Shown one piece after another: positions 18,693 through 27,788 of a stretch of 64,000 bases of DNA. This DNA is from Burkholderiales bacterium (GTDB taxonomy: Bacteria > Pseudomonadota > Gammaproteobacteria > Burkholderiales > Burkholderiaceae_D), in assembly GCA_016196925.1 (NCBI GenBank), contig JACPWS010000031.1:1-64000 (forward strand), given 5' to 3'. Position 1 is the stretch's first letter, and the number at the start of each line of letters is the position of its first letter. The translations under genes were made by a program, and so were the position numbers. A model generated the notes under the pieces. It searched no databases, was not told the origin of the DNA, and saw only the letters and a list, made by a program, of their open reading frames with translations.

Positions 18693-18727
18693 AAAGCTGC
18701 TCTCAGCAATGAGGGCAGCTTTTTTAT
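18693..18727 (+). terminator. Rho-independent terminator after mucD
   Basis: Stem AAAGCTGCTCTC/GAGGGCAGCTTT (one mismatch) with a six-base loop and a T-run. Confidence 0.85.
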
Positions 18728-18789
18728 TTTGGAATGTCGGATCGCGACGGACTTATAATACGCCGGTCAATCACCCCAGGCCGCACCAG

Positions 18790-19041
18790 ATGATGCATTT
18801 CACTCTTTACTCCCGCAGTTATTGCCATTTGTGCGATGACATGCTGGAACAATTACAGTCGTATAGCGCCGATTACGCTTTTACCGTCGAGGTGCTGGAC
18901 GTGGACGCCGACGACGCACTATTGGCTCTGTACGATGAGTCAGTCCCGGTCTTAATGGGAAAGAAAGACGGACAAGCTGAGCAGCGCATCTGCCATTATT
19001 TTCTCGATACCGCCGCACTGAAAGCGTTTTTCCATGCCTGA
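18790..19041 (+). CDS. Glutaredoxin-like protein
   Basis: An 83-residue thioredoxin-fold protein of the short glutaredoxin/DUF836 type. The redox motif CHLC (Cys12 and Cys15) lies in [13 protein letters not shown], followed by the usual helix and [19 protein letters not shown] with the cis-proline. The chosen ATG at 18790 gives the family N-terminus; an upstream in-frame ATG at 18688 would run through the terminator. It overlaps rnhB by eight bases. In related genomes this gene usually precedes lepA, which is missing here. Confidence 0.85.
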   Translation: MMHFTLYSRSYCHLCDDMLEQLQSYSADYAFTVEVLDVDADDALLALYDESVPVLMGKKDGQAEQRICHYFLDTAALKAFFHA

Positions 19042-19639
19042 TGCGAACATAAATTTGCCTCTATTTGATTATGCCGGGGAACTGATCTGCGGCGTCGACG
19101 AGGCCGGTCGCGGGCCTTTGGCGGGACCGGTGATGGCGGCAGCGGTGATCCTCGATCCGCAACGGCCTATCCTGGGCTTGCGCGACTCCAAGAAACTGAG
19201 CGAACCTAGGCGTGAAGCGCTGGCGGCGGAAATTAAACAATATGCGCTGGCCTGGGCTATCGCCGAATGTTCGGAACAAGAGATCGACGAGCTGAATATT
19301 CTGCAGGCGACCATGCTGGCCATGCGGCGCGCGGTGGAAGCACTAGCCGTGCAGCCGACGCTGGCGCTGATCGACGGCAACCGTTGCCCGGTGATGGCGG
19401 TGCGCTCTGAAGCGATAATTAAGGGCGACGATAAGGTCGCCGAAATTTCCGCCGCCTCTATCCTCGCCAAAACTGCCCGCGATCATGCGCTGGCTAAATT
19501 GCATCTGGAATATCCTCAATATGCCTTTAATCAGCATAAGGGCTATCCGACCGCTTTGCATATGGAGCGTCTGCGCACACACGGCGTCTCGCCTATACAC
19601 CGCAAATCCTATGCGCCCGTGAAAGCTTTGTTGAAATAA
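19034..19639 (+). CDS. rnhB: Ribonuclease HII
   Basis: RNase HII cleaves RNA in RNA-DNA hybrids and at single ribonucleotides in DNA. 201 residues. The catalytic acids are Asp22 and Glu23 in [14 protein letters not shown], with further acids in LIDGNRCP and in the KTARDHALA region. The start overlaps the glutaredoxin gene by eight bases, so expression may be coupled. The RNA methyltransferase gene follows after four bases. Confidence 0.96.
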   Translation: MPDANINLPLFDYAGELICGVDEAGRGPLAGPVMAAAVILDPQRPILGLRDSKKLSEPRREALAAEIKQYALAWAIAECSEQEIDELNILQATMLAMRRAVEALAVQPTLALIDGNRCPVMAVRSEAIIKGDDKVAEISAASILAKTARDHALAKLHLEYPQYAFNQHKGYPTALHMERLRTHGVSPIHRKSYAPVKALLK

Positions 19640-19643
19640 TTAA

Positions 19644-20432
19644 ATGAAATCGATTACCTCCCGCGACAACCCCCTGTACAAGGAAATCAAACACCTGGCG
19701 ACCAGTTCCCAGGCATGCCGCAAAGCTGGCCGCACCTTGCTGGATGGCGTGCATTTGTGCGAAGCCTATAGCCAGCATGTGGGCGCGCCCCAGTTCTGTA
19801 TCGTCGCGGAAAGCAGCTTGCAACACCACGAAGTTGCGGCCGTCGTTGCGCGCTGCACGCAACAAGGCACATCTTGCATCAGCTTACCGGACGCACTATA
19901 CAAGGCCGTCAGCCAGGTGGAGCACGGCGTAGGCCTGATGTTTGCGATCGCCACGCCGGCTCCGGAATTCCCGGTCAGATTGTCGCAATCGTCGGTGGTG
20001 CTCGATAATTTGCAAGATCCCGGCAATCTCGGCTCCATCTTGCGCAGCGCCGCTGCCGCCGGCATACAAAATGTCTTTTGCAGCCAGGGCACCGCCTTTG
20101 CGTGGTCGCCCAAGGTGATGCGGGCCGGCATGGGGGCGCACTTCTTGCTGAATATTTTTGAAAACGTCGATTTGCACAGTTTATTGCAAAGCGCAATAAT
20201 CCCAGTGCTGGCGACCAGCTCGCATACGACGGCAACCATCTACCAGACGGATTTGAATCAGCCGGTAATCTGGCTGTTCGGCCATGAAGGGCAGGGGGTC
20301 GCGCCGGAATTGATGGCATTGGCCAGTAAAACCGTGACCATCCCCCAGCAAGCGGCAATCGAGTCGCTGAATGTCGCCGCCAGTGCCGCGATTTGTTTTT
20401 TTGAACAAGTCAGGCAGCGACTTAATCAATAA
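19644..20432 (+). CDS. TrmH/SpoU family RNA 2'-O-methyltransferase
   Basis: A 262-residue SPOUT methyltransferase acting on RNA with SAM. The knot motifs are clear: [20 protein letters not shown] (motif 1), [14 protein letters not shown] (motif 2) and [15 protein letters not shown] (motif 3). The N-terminus has a ribosomal-L30-like substrate-binding segment beginning [15 protein letters not shown]. It resembles the RlmB/TsnR group, but the target nucleotide is unclear. It shares seven bases at its stop with the convergent ppsR gene. Confidence 0.9.
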   Translation: MKSITSRDNPLYKEIKHLATSSQACRKAGRTLLDGVHLCEAYSQHVGAPQFCIVAESSLQHHEVAAVVARCTQQGTSCISLPDALYKAVSQVEHGVGLMFAIATPAPEFPVRLSQSSVVLDNLQDPGNLGSILRSAAAAGIQNVFCSQGTAFAWSPKVMRAGMGAHFLLNIFENVDLHSLLQSAIIPVLATSSHTTATIYQTDLNQPVIWLFGHEGQGVAPELMALASKTVTIPQQAAIESLNVAASAAICFFEQVRQRLNQ

Positions 20433-21322
20433 ATTCTTACGTCTGCCTTCATTTCCTGCAAGATCGTGGTGGCGATTTCTTCTATCGATTTGGCGGTTGA
20501 CGACAGCCAGCGTATGCCTTCGCGCTTCATCATCGCTTCGGCTTCGTTAATTTCATAACGGCAGTTTTCTATCGACGCGTATTTGCTGCCGGGCCGGCGT
20601 TCATTGCGAATTTCAGACAAGCGTTCCGGCGCAATGCTGAGCCCGAACAATTTCCCCTTAAATCCCGGCAAGGCCGACGGCAACTTGCCGCGTTCGAAGT
20701 CGTCCGGTATCAAAGGGTAATTCGCCGCTTTAATCCCATATTGCATGGCCAGATACAGGCTGGTCGGCGTCTTGCCCGAGCGCGATACGCCGACCAGGAT
20801 GACATCGGCGGTGGAAAGATTCTTGTTCGATTGGCCATCATCGTGCGCCAGCGAGAAATTTATCGCCTCGATCCGGTTCTTATATTCTTCCGAATCGGCG
20901 ATATTGTGGCTGCGGCCTATGGTGTGGGTGGATTTGACTCCTAACTCTTGCTCCAGCGGCGCCACAAAAGTCTGGATCAAATCCATGTGCATGGCTTTGG
21001 ATTTGATGATGATAGTAGCCAGATCGCTCTTGACCAGGGTGGAAAAGACGATAGGACGGTTGCCGTCGGCGGCACAGGCGTCGTTGATGCGCCTGACTGC
21101 GTCGTGCGCCTTATCCACGGTGTCGATAAACGGCAGCCTGATCTGGCGGAATTTCAAGTCGAATTGCGTCAGCACGGAGTGGCCGAAGGTTTCTGCGGTG
21201 ATGCCGGTGCCGTCGGAGACAAAGAAAACGGTGCGGTTGGCAACGGGAAGTGCTTGATGATGGGCTTCAGGCATAACGGTAGGGGTAGGATCGATCGATA
21301 AAATGGATGAAAAATTTTGCAT
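20426..21322 (-). CDS. ppsR: Phosphoenolpyruvate synthase regulatory protein (PSRP)
   Basis: PSRP is a bifunctional kinase and pyrophosphorylase that inactivates and reactivates PEP synthase. 298 residues from the ATG at 21322; the ATG at 21274 is an alternative. The P-loop is [15 protein letters not shown]. The N-terminus has [20 protein letters not shown] and the C-terminus has [20 protein letters not shown], both family signatures. It is divergent from its substrate gene ppsA and convergent with the RNA methyltransferase gene, overlapping it by seven bases. Confidence 0.95.
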   Translation of the reverse strand: MQNFSSILSIDPTPTVMPEAHHQALPVANRTVFFVSDGTGITAETFGHSVLTQFDLKFRQIRLPFIDTVDKAHDAVRRINDACAADGNRPIVFSTLVKSDLATIIIKSKAMHMDLIQTFVAPLEQELGVKSTHTIGRSHNIADSEEYKNRIEAINFSLAHDDGQSNKNLSTADVILVGVSRSGKTPTSLYLAMQYGIKAANYPLIPDDFERGKLPSALPGFKGKLFGLSIAPERLSEIRNERRPGSKYASIENCRYEINEAEAMMKREGIRWLSSTAKSIEEIATTILQEMKADVRIY

Positions 21323-21414
21323 GTCTGACTAACAAAAAAGACGGCAAATTCTCTTGCGGCGTAGATAAATTTTGCGGCACACCATGTAAAATGGCGCAAC
21401 AGCATTTCATGCGC

Positions 21415-21449
21415 CTCTCGCACCAAGAATAACAAAAAAATAGCGAGAG
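21415..21449 (+). other. Hairpin in the ppsA leader
   Basis: CTCTCGC and GCGAGAG (21415-21421 and 21443-21449) flank a 21-base A-rich loop, about 45 bases before the ppsA ATG. It has no T-run. A transcript or protein site is possible; nothing more can be said. Confidence 0.35.
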
Positions 21450-21493
21450 TCGAAGCAGGGCGAAAGATTTCTTACCATCAAAAAGAGGTTGTT

Positions 21494-23911
21494 ATGTCCA
21501 ACGCAGCAAATACCGAAGCAACTTATGTTGCCTCGTTTGAGCATTTACGCATGACGGATGTCGAGTCCGTCGGCGGTAAAAATGCATCTTTAGGCGAAAT
21601 GATCAGCCAGCTGGCATCGACCGGCGTAAGGGTGCCGGGCGGTTTCGCCACCACGGCCCAGGCTTTCCGCGACTTTTTGTCGTATAGCGAAAGCGGCGGT
21701 GCAGCGCTGGCGCAACGCATTGCCGATCGCCTGGAACATCTGAATATCGACGACGTCAAGGAACTGGCAAAAGCCGGCGCCGAAATCCGTCAATGGATTA
21801 TCGACACGCCTTTTCAGCCGCGCCTGCAAAAGGAAATCGAAGAGTTTTATAACAAACTCGTAGCCGATTCCACCGCTGAAATGTCGTTTGCCGTGCGCTC
21901 GTCCGCCACTGCGGAAGACTTGCCCGATGCGTCTTTCGCCGGTCAGCAAGAGACTTTCCTGAACGTGGTAGGCATCGACAACGTGCTGGAAGCGATGAAA
22001 CATGTGTTCGCCTCGTTGTACAACGACAGGGCGATTTCTTATCGCGTACACAAAGGTTTTACCCACGCCGAAGTGGCCTTGTCTGCCGGTGTGCAGCGCA
22101 TGGTGCGCTCCGATCTGGGCGCGGCCGGCGTGATGTTCACCATCGACACCGAGTCCGGTTTCAAGGACGTGGTGTTCATTACATCCAGTTACGGCCTCGG
22201 TGAAACCGTAGTGCAGGGCGCCGTCAATCCCGACGAATTCTATGTGCATAAGCCTATGCTGGAACAGGGCAAGTTGCCTGTGATCCGCCGCAACATAGGC
22301 TCGAAGCTGATCAAGATGGAATTCACCGGTGAAGCCAAGGCTGGTCGCTCGGTCAAGACCGTCGATGTGCCTATCGAATTGCGCAATCGTTATTCGCTGA
22401 ACGACGCGGAAGTGGTTGAACTGGCCAAATACGCCGTCATCATCGAAAAACATTATGGCCGCCCTATGGATATCGAATGGGGCAAGGATGGCCGCGACGG
22501 CAAGCTGTATATTTTGCAGGCGCGTCCTGAAACAGTTAAATCGCAGCAAAAAGCAACCGATGCCCAGCAGCGCTTCAAGCTCAAAGGCAGCGGCACAGTC
22601 CTGGTATCGGGCCGCGCCATCGGCCAGAAAATCGGCGCAGGCCGCGTGCGCGTGATCCACGATCCGTCGGAAATGGAGCGCGTGCAGCCTGGTGACGTAC
22701 TGGTGGCCGATATGACCGACCCCAACTGGGAGCCGGTGATGAAGCGCGCTTCCGCCATCGTCACCAACCGCGGTGGCCGTACCTGCCACGCAGCGATCAT
22801 CGCGCGTGAATTGGGCGTGCCGGCGGTGGTCGGTTGCGGTGACGCCACCGATTTACTGAAAGACGGCACCCTGGTCACGGTGTCTTGCGCCGAGGGTGAC
22901 GAAGGCAAGATTTACGACGGCTTGTTGGAGACAGAGGTCACCGAAGAGGTGCGCGGCGAATTGCCCAAGCTACCGCTGAAGATCATGCTGAACGTCGGCA
23001 ACCCGCAACTGGCCTTCGATTTCCAATCGGTGCCGAACGAAGGCGTGGGCCTGGCCCGGCTGGAATTCATCATCAACAATAATATCGGCGTGCATCCGAA
23101 AGCGATTTTGGAATACCCGAATATCGAGCCCGACCTGAAGAAAGCCGTGGAATCGGTGGCGCGCGGTCACGCCTCGCCCAAGGCGTTTTACGTCGACAAG
23201 CTGGCGGAAGGCGTGGCGACGATCGCGGCCGCATTCTGGCCGAAAAAAGTCATTGTGCGCCTGTCCGATTTCAAATCGAATGAGTACAAGAAACTGATAG
23301 GCGGCTCGCGCTACGAGCCGGACGAGGAAAATCCTATGCTCGGTTTCCGCGGCGCGGCGCGTTATCTGGCGGCCGATTTTGACGAATCGTTCGAGATGGA
23401 ATGCCTGGCCATGAAGCGCGTGCGCAACGACATGGGCTTGACCAACGTCGAGATCATGGTGCCTTTCGTGCGTACCTTGGGACAGGCGGAAAAAGTCGTC
23501 AATCTGCTGGCGAAAAACGGCTTGAAACGCGGCGAAAACGGCTTGCGCCTGATCATGATGTGCGAAGTGCCGTCGAACGCGATACTGGCGGAAGAATTCC
23601 TGCAATTCTTCGACGGCTTCTCTATCGGTTCCAACGACCTGACCCAGCTCACCCTGGGCCTCGATCGCGACTCCGGCATGGAATTGCTGGCTGCCGATTT
23701 CGATGAACGCGACCCGGCAGTGCGCGCGCTGCTGTCGCTCGCGATCACCGCTTGCCGCAAGCTCGATAAGTATGTCGGTATCTGCGGACAGGGACCATCC
23801 GATCATCCTGATTTCGCCGAATGGCTGATGCAAGAGGGGATAGAGTCGATTTCCCTGAATCCTGATTCCGTCATCGACACCTGGCAAAAGTTGGCGACAG
23901 TCGCTAAATAA
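21494..23911 (+). CDS. ppsA: Phosphoenolpyruvate synthase (pyruvate, water dikinase)
   Basis: PpsA makes PEP from pyruvate and ATP, releasing AMP and phosphate, for gluconeogenesis. 805 residues. The N-terminal ATP-grasp domain starts near [12 protein letters not shown]; the swivel domain carries the phosphohistidine in [15 protein letters not shown] (about residue 433); the C-terminal PEP-binding barrel has [14 protein letters not shown] and [11 protein letters not shown]. The ribosome site AAAGAGG precedes the ATG. It is divergent from its regulator ppsR. Confidence 0.97.
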   Translation: MSNAANTEATYVASFEHLRMTDVESVGGKNASLGEMISQLASTGVRVPGGFATTAQAFRDFLSYSESGGAALAQRIADRLEHLNIDDVKELAKAGAEIRQWIIDTPFQPRLQKEIEEFYNKLVADSTAEMSFAVRSSATAEDLPDASFAGQQETFLNVVGIDNVLEAMKHVFASLYNDRAISYRVHKGFTHAEVALSAGVQRMVRSDLGAAGVMFTIDTESGFKDVVFITSSYGLGETVVQGAVNPDEFYVHKPMLEQGKLPVIRRNIGSKLIKMEFTGEAKAGRSVKTVDVPIELRNRYSLNDAEVVELAKYAVIIEKHYGRPMDIEWGKDGRDGKLYILQARPETVKSQQKATDAQQRFKLKGSGTVLVSGRAIGQKIGAGRVRVIHDPSEMERVQPGDVLVADMTDPNWEPVMKRASAIVTNRGGRTCHAAIIARELGVPAVVGCGDATDLLKDGTLVTVSCAEGDEGKIYDGLLETEVTEEVRGELPKLPLKIMLNVGNPQLAFDFQSVPNEGVGLARLEFIINNNIGVHPKAILEYPNIEPDLKKAVESVARGHASPKAFYVDKLAEGVATIAAAFWPKKVIVRLSDFKSNEYKKLIGGSRYEPDEENPMLGFRGAARYLAADFDESFEMECLAMKRVRNDMGLTNVEIMVPFVRTLGQAEKVVNLLAKNGLKRGENGLRLIMMCEVPSNAILAEEFLQFFDGFSIGSNDLTQLTLGLDRDSGMELLAADFDERDPAVRALLSLAITACRKLDKYVGICGQGPSDHPDFAEWLMQEGIESISLNPDSVIDTWQKLATVAK

Positions 23912-23930
23912 ACCAACTGTTTTATATTAA

Positions 23931-23968
23931 GAAAGCGCCGGCTTATTGAAAAATAGCCGGCGCTTTTT
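23931..23968 (+). terminator. Rho-independent terminator after ppsA
   Basis: Stem AAAGCGCCGGCT/AGCCGGCGCTTT with an 11-base loop and T-run, 20 bases after the ppsA stop. Confidence 0.92.
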
Positions 23969-24003
23969 CGTCGCTGCGTCGCAACAAAATATTTCTTTGC
24001 CGG

Positions 24004-24031
24004 TTGCAATTTTCTACATTTGGAATAGACT
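24004..24031 (+). promoter_or_regulatory. Candidate promoter for an intergenic small RNA
   Basis: TTGCAA (24004-24009), a 16-base spacer and TAGACT (24026-24031), just downstream of the ppsA terminator. It is followed about 90 bases later by a second terminator with no gene in between. Confidence 0.4.
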
Positions 24032-24037
24032 AGGAAG

Positions 24038-24124
24038 GTCGAATCATTAATAAAAACAAAATTAACACTTCCGAAATTATTAACAGAAAACCCTCGTCAC
24101 TGCGTAGTGGCGAGGGTTTTTTTT
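24038..24124 (+). ncRNA. Possible small RNA (about 87 nt) between ppsA and the nfeD-like gene
   Basis: The stretch between a promoter-like sequence and a strong terminator (24087-24124, stem AAACCCTCGTCACT/AGTGGCGAGGGTTT with T-run) has no credible ORF. It contains GGAAG...CTTCC able to pair early in the transcript. An orphan terminator plus promoter is the usual sign of an intergenic small RNA. Direct evidence is only the layout. Confidence 0.35.
24087..24124 (+). terminator. Second terminator before the nfeD-like gene
   Basis: A long GC-rich stem with a four-base loop and an eight-T run. It sits 120 bases after the ppsA terminator, so it probably ends a separate transcript. Confidence 0.88.
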
Positions 24125-24214
24125 ATGTATAAATTACACGGCGATTACCGATGAATTTTCGCCGGCAATCGTAGAAAATGCAGATCGCAGGCAAAACAAA
24201 GGAGAGCAACGACA

Positions 24215-24652
24215 ATGAACTCATGGATGATGTGGCTGGTGCTGGCCGGGATAGTCGTCATACTGGAATTGTTTACCGGCACGTTTTATTTACTGATGAT
24301 CGCGATAGGCTTGCTGGCCGGCGCCCTGACTGCGTTGCTGAGCCCGGAGTCGGCCTGGTCCATGATCGTAGCCGCGATCGTCGGTGCGACGGCGACGGTC
24401 GCGCTCCACAAAAGCAAATATGGCTGGAACCACAGCAAACGCGAGGTGGCGTGCGATCCTAACGTCAACATGGATATCGGCCAGAGCATCCATATCCAGG
24501 ATTGGCAAGATCAGGGCAATGGCAAGTTCTCCGCCCGCGCCATGTATCGTGGCGCGATGTGGGATGTTGACTTACGCGGCGCTACCGCGCATGCGGGCTT
24601 GTTCGTTATCGAAGAAATGCAGGGCAGTCGTTTGATCGTCCGTCCGGCTTAA
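24215..24652 (+). CDS. NfeD family membrane protein
   Basis: A 145-residue protein with two or three N-terminal membrane helices (about residues 4-60) and a C-terminal OB-fold-like domain (SIHIQDWQDQGNGKFSARAM, ending GSRLIVRPA). NfeD proteins work with SPFH/stomatin partners in membrane quality control. This one sits directly before such a gene, the standard pairing. The ribosome site AAAGGAGAG is strong. Confidence 0.9.
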   Translation: MNSWMMWLVLAGIVVILELFTGTFYLLMIAIGLLAGALTALLSPESAWSMIVAAIVGATATVALHKSKYGWNHSKREVACDPNVNMDIGQSIHIQDWQDQGNGKFSARAMYRGAMWDVDLRGATAHAGLFVIEEMQGSRLIVRPA

Positions 24653-24747
24653 GCCCGCTTGCTATCGGCGCTGTTAGCAAACTCAGGCAATGCAGCTGAG
24701 GTTTCAACCTGCAGGCTTAAGCGTTATATCAACATAAAGGTGAGAAT

Positions 24748-25698
24748 ATGGAAAGTATCGGTGGTGTAGCATTAGTTTTGTTTGTATTGGCGATGGTCTT
24801 TGTATTTAAGACCATCAACGTCGTGCCGCAACAGCATGCCTGGGTGGTGGAGCGTCTGGGTAAATACCATGCGACCTTGCCGCCCGGCTTAAACATCGTG
24901 ATCCCCTTCGTGGATCGCGTCGCCTACAAGCATATTTTGAAAGAAATCCCGCTCGATGTGCCGCCGCAAGTCTGCATCACCCGGGATAACACCCAATTGC
25001 AGGTCGACGGCATCCTGTATTTCCAGATTACCGATCCTATGCGGGCATCTTACGGCTCGTCGAATTACATCGCGGCGATTACGCAACTGGCGCAGACCAC
25101 GCTGCGCTCGGTGATCGGCAAGATGGAACTCGACAAGACTTTTGAAGAGCGCGATCATATCAATACCACCATCGTCAATGCGGTAGACGAATCGGCCGCC
25201 AACTGGGGCGTCAAGGTGCTGCGTTACGAGATCAAGGATTTGACGCCGCCGAAAGAAATCCTACATGCGATGCAGGCGCAGATTACCGCAGAGCGTGAGA
25301 AGCGCGCGCTGATCGCTGCTTCCGAAGGCCGCAAACAAGAGCAGATTAACATCGCCACCGGCGAACGCGAAGCGTCGATCGCCAAGTCGGAAGGCGAGAA
25401 ACAGGCGTCGATCAACCGTGCCCAGGGCCAGGCGGCCGCCATTCTGGCGATAGCCGAAGCCAGTGCCGAGGCGATACGCAAAACCGCGGCCGCGATACAG
25501 TCACCGGGCGGTTCCGATGCGGTGAACCTGAAAGTGGCCGAGCAATACGTGGGCGCCTTCGGCAATCTGGCCAAGACCAATAACGCTATCATCGTGCCTG
25601 CCAACCTCGGCGACATGAGCGGCCTGATCGCAACCGCGATGCAAGTCGTCAAATCGCAAAAAACGCCGGCCGTGGAAGCGCCGCGACGACCTTCCTGA
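24748..25698 (+). CDS. SPFH/Band 7 domain protein (QmcA/paraslipin type)
   Basis: A 316-residue stomatin-like membrane scaffold. One N-terminal membrane helix (residues 5-22), then the SPFH domain (PQQHAWVVERLGKYHATLPP; GLNIVIPFVDRVAYKH) and a long Ala/Glu/Gln-rich coiled coil (about residues 180-260) used in ring assembly. E. coli QmcA is the closest named type. The neighbouring NfeD-like gene suggests a joint membrane-domain complex. Confidence 0.92.
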   Translation: MESIGGVALVLFVLAMVFVFKTINVVPQQHAWVVERLGKYHATLPPGLNIVIPFVDRVAYKHILKEIPLDVPPQVCITRDNTQLQVDGILYFQITDPMRASYGSSNYIAAITQLAQTTLRSVIGKMELDKTFEERDHINTTIVNAVDESAANWGVKVLRYEIKDLTPPKEILHAMQAQITAEREKRALIAASEGRKQEQINIATGEREASIAKSEGEKQASINRAQGQAAAILAIAEASAEAIRKTAAAIQSPGGSDAVNLKVAEQYVGAFGNLAKTNNAIIVPANLGDMSGLIATAMQVVKSQKTPAVEAPRRPS

Positions 25699-25704
25699 CC
25701 CGAT

Positions 25705-25727
25705 ACGGGAGCGTGACAGGCTCCCGT
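25705..25727. terminator. Possible terminator hairpin after the SPFH gene
   Basis: ACGGGAGC/GCTCCCGT with a seven-base loop, seven bases after the SPFH stop. No T-run follows, so it may be a rho-type or RNA-stability hairpin. Confidence 0.4.
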
Positions 25728-25832
25728 CAATCCCAATAAATCGGTAGCAAGGCAGGCAACAAAGTTGCCGGCTTGGCCGCCGCATTCCTCGGTAGTGCGG
25801 AGTTAAACCGACGATGATCTTCGATTCCGAAC

Positions 25833-26900
25833 TTACTTGCGCACGATGCTGAGCATCATGGTGGCGATGAACAGCAACAAAACGAAGGCATTGGCTAGTG
25901 CGCCTTCGTGGCGCAAGTTGAATTCACCGCCCAATCCGCCTACGATGCGCAGCGCAAGCGAGACATGCAGCGCCAGCAAGGGCAGGTAAAAAGAACGGTG
26001 GTAGGGGATTTTTATCTGGGCCACCGCCGGGAAGATAATGGGCGTGTGGCCGAAGATCATCGCAAATACAAAGCCCAGGCTGACTGCATGCAGGCTGGCA
26101 TCGCGCCACGGATGGTCAGGGAGAAAGCCGCCGGCCAGGCCGAGCAAACCAGCCAGTATCAGCCAGGCATAACCGGACAACAGGCAGATCGCGATGAAAC
26201 GGGTCAGACCTTGTTGCCGCGCATTGTGTCTGGCAAGATCGTAGCGCAACAGCCAGGCCGCGAGCGCCAGCAGGCTGGCTGAGAACAGCGCCAATCCAGG
26301 GCCTTCGCGCCAGAAGGTGCAGCTTGCGCCTAACAGCACTGCGCCGACGATCGCCAGGAACCAATGCTGTGCGCGGGCAGGGGTGGGCAGGAAGCGCGTC
26401 AGTTCCAGCCGTTCGGCAGCGATGGTCAGCACCAGAAACGCCAGCCAGCATGGCACGGCCGTTGCCACCACGCCGCTGAGCAGCCAGGCGATGTTCCCGG
26501 CCAGCCAGCACAGCGCAGCGATGGTAAGTATCACGGTGAACGGCGCCAATAATATCCGCAACACCAAAACACTGGCGGCCAGCAGCGTGCCGGCAGCCGC
26601 AATTAGCAAAAGCTGCGTCAACAGCAAAGGCGCGCCGCCAATCAGGAGTGCGCCGCCCACGCCGGCAGCGGCCGGCGCCAGATAAGCCCAGCCGCGTCCT
26701 ATGGCAACCGCACGCTCCAGGCTGATCACCGCGCCAAAAAAACAGGAAATCATCAGCGCACCGTGCCAGCCGCTGGCTGCCGCAGCGAGCGGCGGCATGC
26801 TCCAGCCCAGCCGCACCAGACCCGCCAGTACGCCGACCAGCAGCGAGAACATGCCCAGCGCCAGCAGTAGCAAACGATAAACGATGCGATTAGTTTTCAT
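25833..26900 (-). CDS. NnrS-like multi-pass membrane protein
   Basis: A 355-residue hydrophobic protein with about ten to twelve membrane helices. HGALMISCFFGAVISLERAV near residues 45-64 and GHTPIIFPAV near residues 295-304 resemble the NnrS family. NnrS proteins are haem-copper membrane proteins linked to nitric oxide tolerance in denitrifying proteobacteria. It is the last gene of a three-gene unit with DUF2249 and MIP18-type genes, a set often found in nitrosative-stress regulons. Family assignment is moderate; the function is inferred. Confidence 0.6.
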   Translation of the reverse strand: MKTNRIVYRLLLLALGMFSLLVGVLAGLVRLGWSMPPLAAAASGWHGALMISCFFGAVISLERAVAIGRGWAYLAPAAAGVGGALLIGGAPLLLTQLLLIAAAGTLLAASVLVLRILLAPFTVILTIAALCWLAGNIAWLLSGVVATAVPCWLAFLVLTIAAERLELTRFLPTPARAQHWFLAIVGAVLLGASCTFWREGPGLALFSASLLALAAWLLRYDLARHNARQQGLTRFIAICLLSGYAWLILAGLLGLAGGFLPDHPWRDASLHAVSLGFVFAMIFGHTPIIFPAVAQIKIPYHRSFYLPLLALHVSLALRIVGGLGGEFNLRHEGALANAFVLLLFIATMMLSIVRK

Positions 26901-26921
26901 GGCCGGCGCGCCCGCTTGCGA

Positions 26922-27194
26922 TCAGGCGTCGTTGCCTGTGGTTTCAGTCACGCCCGGTTTGCCTATCCTGACTTGCCAGACTTCGGGGCCGGATTCCAGG
27001 TAAACCCAGTTGAAAGGCGCTTTCAATTCAGCCTGGAATTGATAAAACAGCGGTTTGGGATCGTGGTCGTTAATCAGCAATAGCGCCTCGCCCGCCGCCA
27101 GTTGCTCGAAGCTGCTGAAGATCAAAGGGTGACGCTCGCGCGGAACGATGTTGCGCACGTCGATGGTGGTTTTAAAGGTTTTGGTCTGGTTCAT
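26922..27194 (-). CDS. DUF2249 domain protein
   Basis: A 90-residue single-domain protein. IDVRNIVPRERHPLIFSSFE and LINDHDPKPLFYQFQ are the DUF2249 signature; the fold resembles the TusA sulfur-carrier family but without its cysteine. DUF2249 proteins occur next to nitric oxide and anaerobic-respiration genes. The ribosome site CCAGGAGC precedes the ATG. It lies between the Fe-S factor gene and the NnrS-like gene. Biochemical role unknown. Confidence 0.88.
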   Translation of the reverse strand: MNQTKTFKTTIDVRNIVPRERHPLIFSSFEQLAAGEALLLINDHDPKPLFYQFQAELKAPFNWVYLESGPEVWQVRIGKPGVTETTGNDA

Positions 27195-27227
27195 GCTAGC
27201 TCCTGGGGCGGGGGTGAAAGAAGGGGG

Positions 27228-27575
27228 TCAGGTTTCCGGCGTCCAGCCGAAATGCTGTTTGGTAGTTTCGCTCATCATGGATGGGTTCCAGGCCGGCGCC
27301 CACACCAGATTGACTTGCGGCTGCAGCGAGTCGGGCAGCGACTCTGCCAAAACGGCGTGTACATCGTCGAGTATCATCTCGCCCATCGGGCAGGCCGGCG
27401 ACGTCATGGTCATATCGATCAGCAGTTGCTCGGGCGCGACGACGATCCGGTAGACCAGGCCGAGCGCTACGATATCGACGCCGATCTCGGGGTCGATCAC
27501 CTGGGACAGGATGGCGCGTATCTGTGATTCGCTGAGATGAGCGCCTGCAGATGTTGCGGCTGGTTCGGTCGGCAT
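27228..27575 (-). CDS. MIP18/DUF59 family Fe-S assembly factor (PaaD/SufT-like)
   Basis: A 115-residue DUF59 protein. VIDPEIGVDIVALGLVYRIV and MTSPACPMGEMILDDV, with the conserved cysteine, are the family marks. The C-terminus (LVWAPAWNPSMMSE) matches standalone metal-sulfur cluster factors found with nitrosative-stress genes. The family helps mature Fe-S proteins, which nitric oxide damages. First gene of the unit; a promoter-like region and an NsrR-like palindrome lie upstream. Confidence 0.85.
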   Translation of the reverse strand: MPTEPAATSAGAHLSESQIRAILSQVIDPEIGVDIVALGLVYRIVVAPEQLLIDMTMTSPACPMGEMILDDVHAVLAESLPDSLQPQVNLVWAPAWNPSMMSETTKQHFGWTPET

Positions 27576-27608
27576 GATATTTTAAAGCTGCATATAAAAT
27601 GAAGCTTT

Positions 27609-27654
27609 ATGTTAGCAGTAAAATTTTTACAAAGCAAGATATTGAATGCATCTT
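27609..27654 (-). promoter_or_regulatory. Promoter with overlapping NsrR-like palindrome
   Basis: On the minus strand, TTGCTT (27637-27632), a 17-base spacer and TAACAT (27614-27609) form a fair promoter. The stretch 27632-27654 resembles the NsrR operator (11-1-11, AAGATGCATTT half-sites). The plus-strand right half GAATGCATCTT matches 10 of 11; the left half matches about 6 of 11. It would cover the -35 box, as expected for repression. Confidence 0.5.
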
Positions 27655-27746
27655 ATGCGGCTAATGAAGAAATGGCGTTGCTGGGATGCGATGGGGCTTG
27701 CTCGGGAGGGGGCGTGAAGGGGCTGCGATTGCGCCCCCGGGCGATG

Positions 27747-27774
27747 GGTGCCGGCCTATTGCAAGGCCGGCACC
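27747..27774. other. Strong hairpin after the ABC-F gene
   Basis: Perfect 11-bp stem GGTGCCGGCCT/AGGCCGGCACC with a six-base loop, just beyond the end of the ABC-F reading frame. No T-run on either strand, so it is not a classical terminator. Confidence 0.5.
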
Positions 27775-27788
27775 GTTAGTGAAATGAA

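Noticed and set aside
21590-22789. Long minus-strand reading frame opposite ppsA
   Set aside because: It lies fully within the strongly recognised ppsA gene. High-GC codon bias commonly leaves open frames on the other strand; no family features.
27747-27774. Terminator for the ABC-F gene
   Set aside because: Strong hairpin but no T-run on either strand; listed only as a hairpin.
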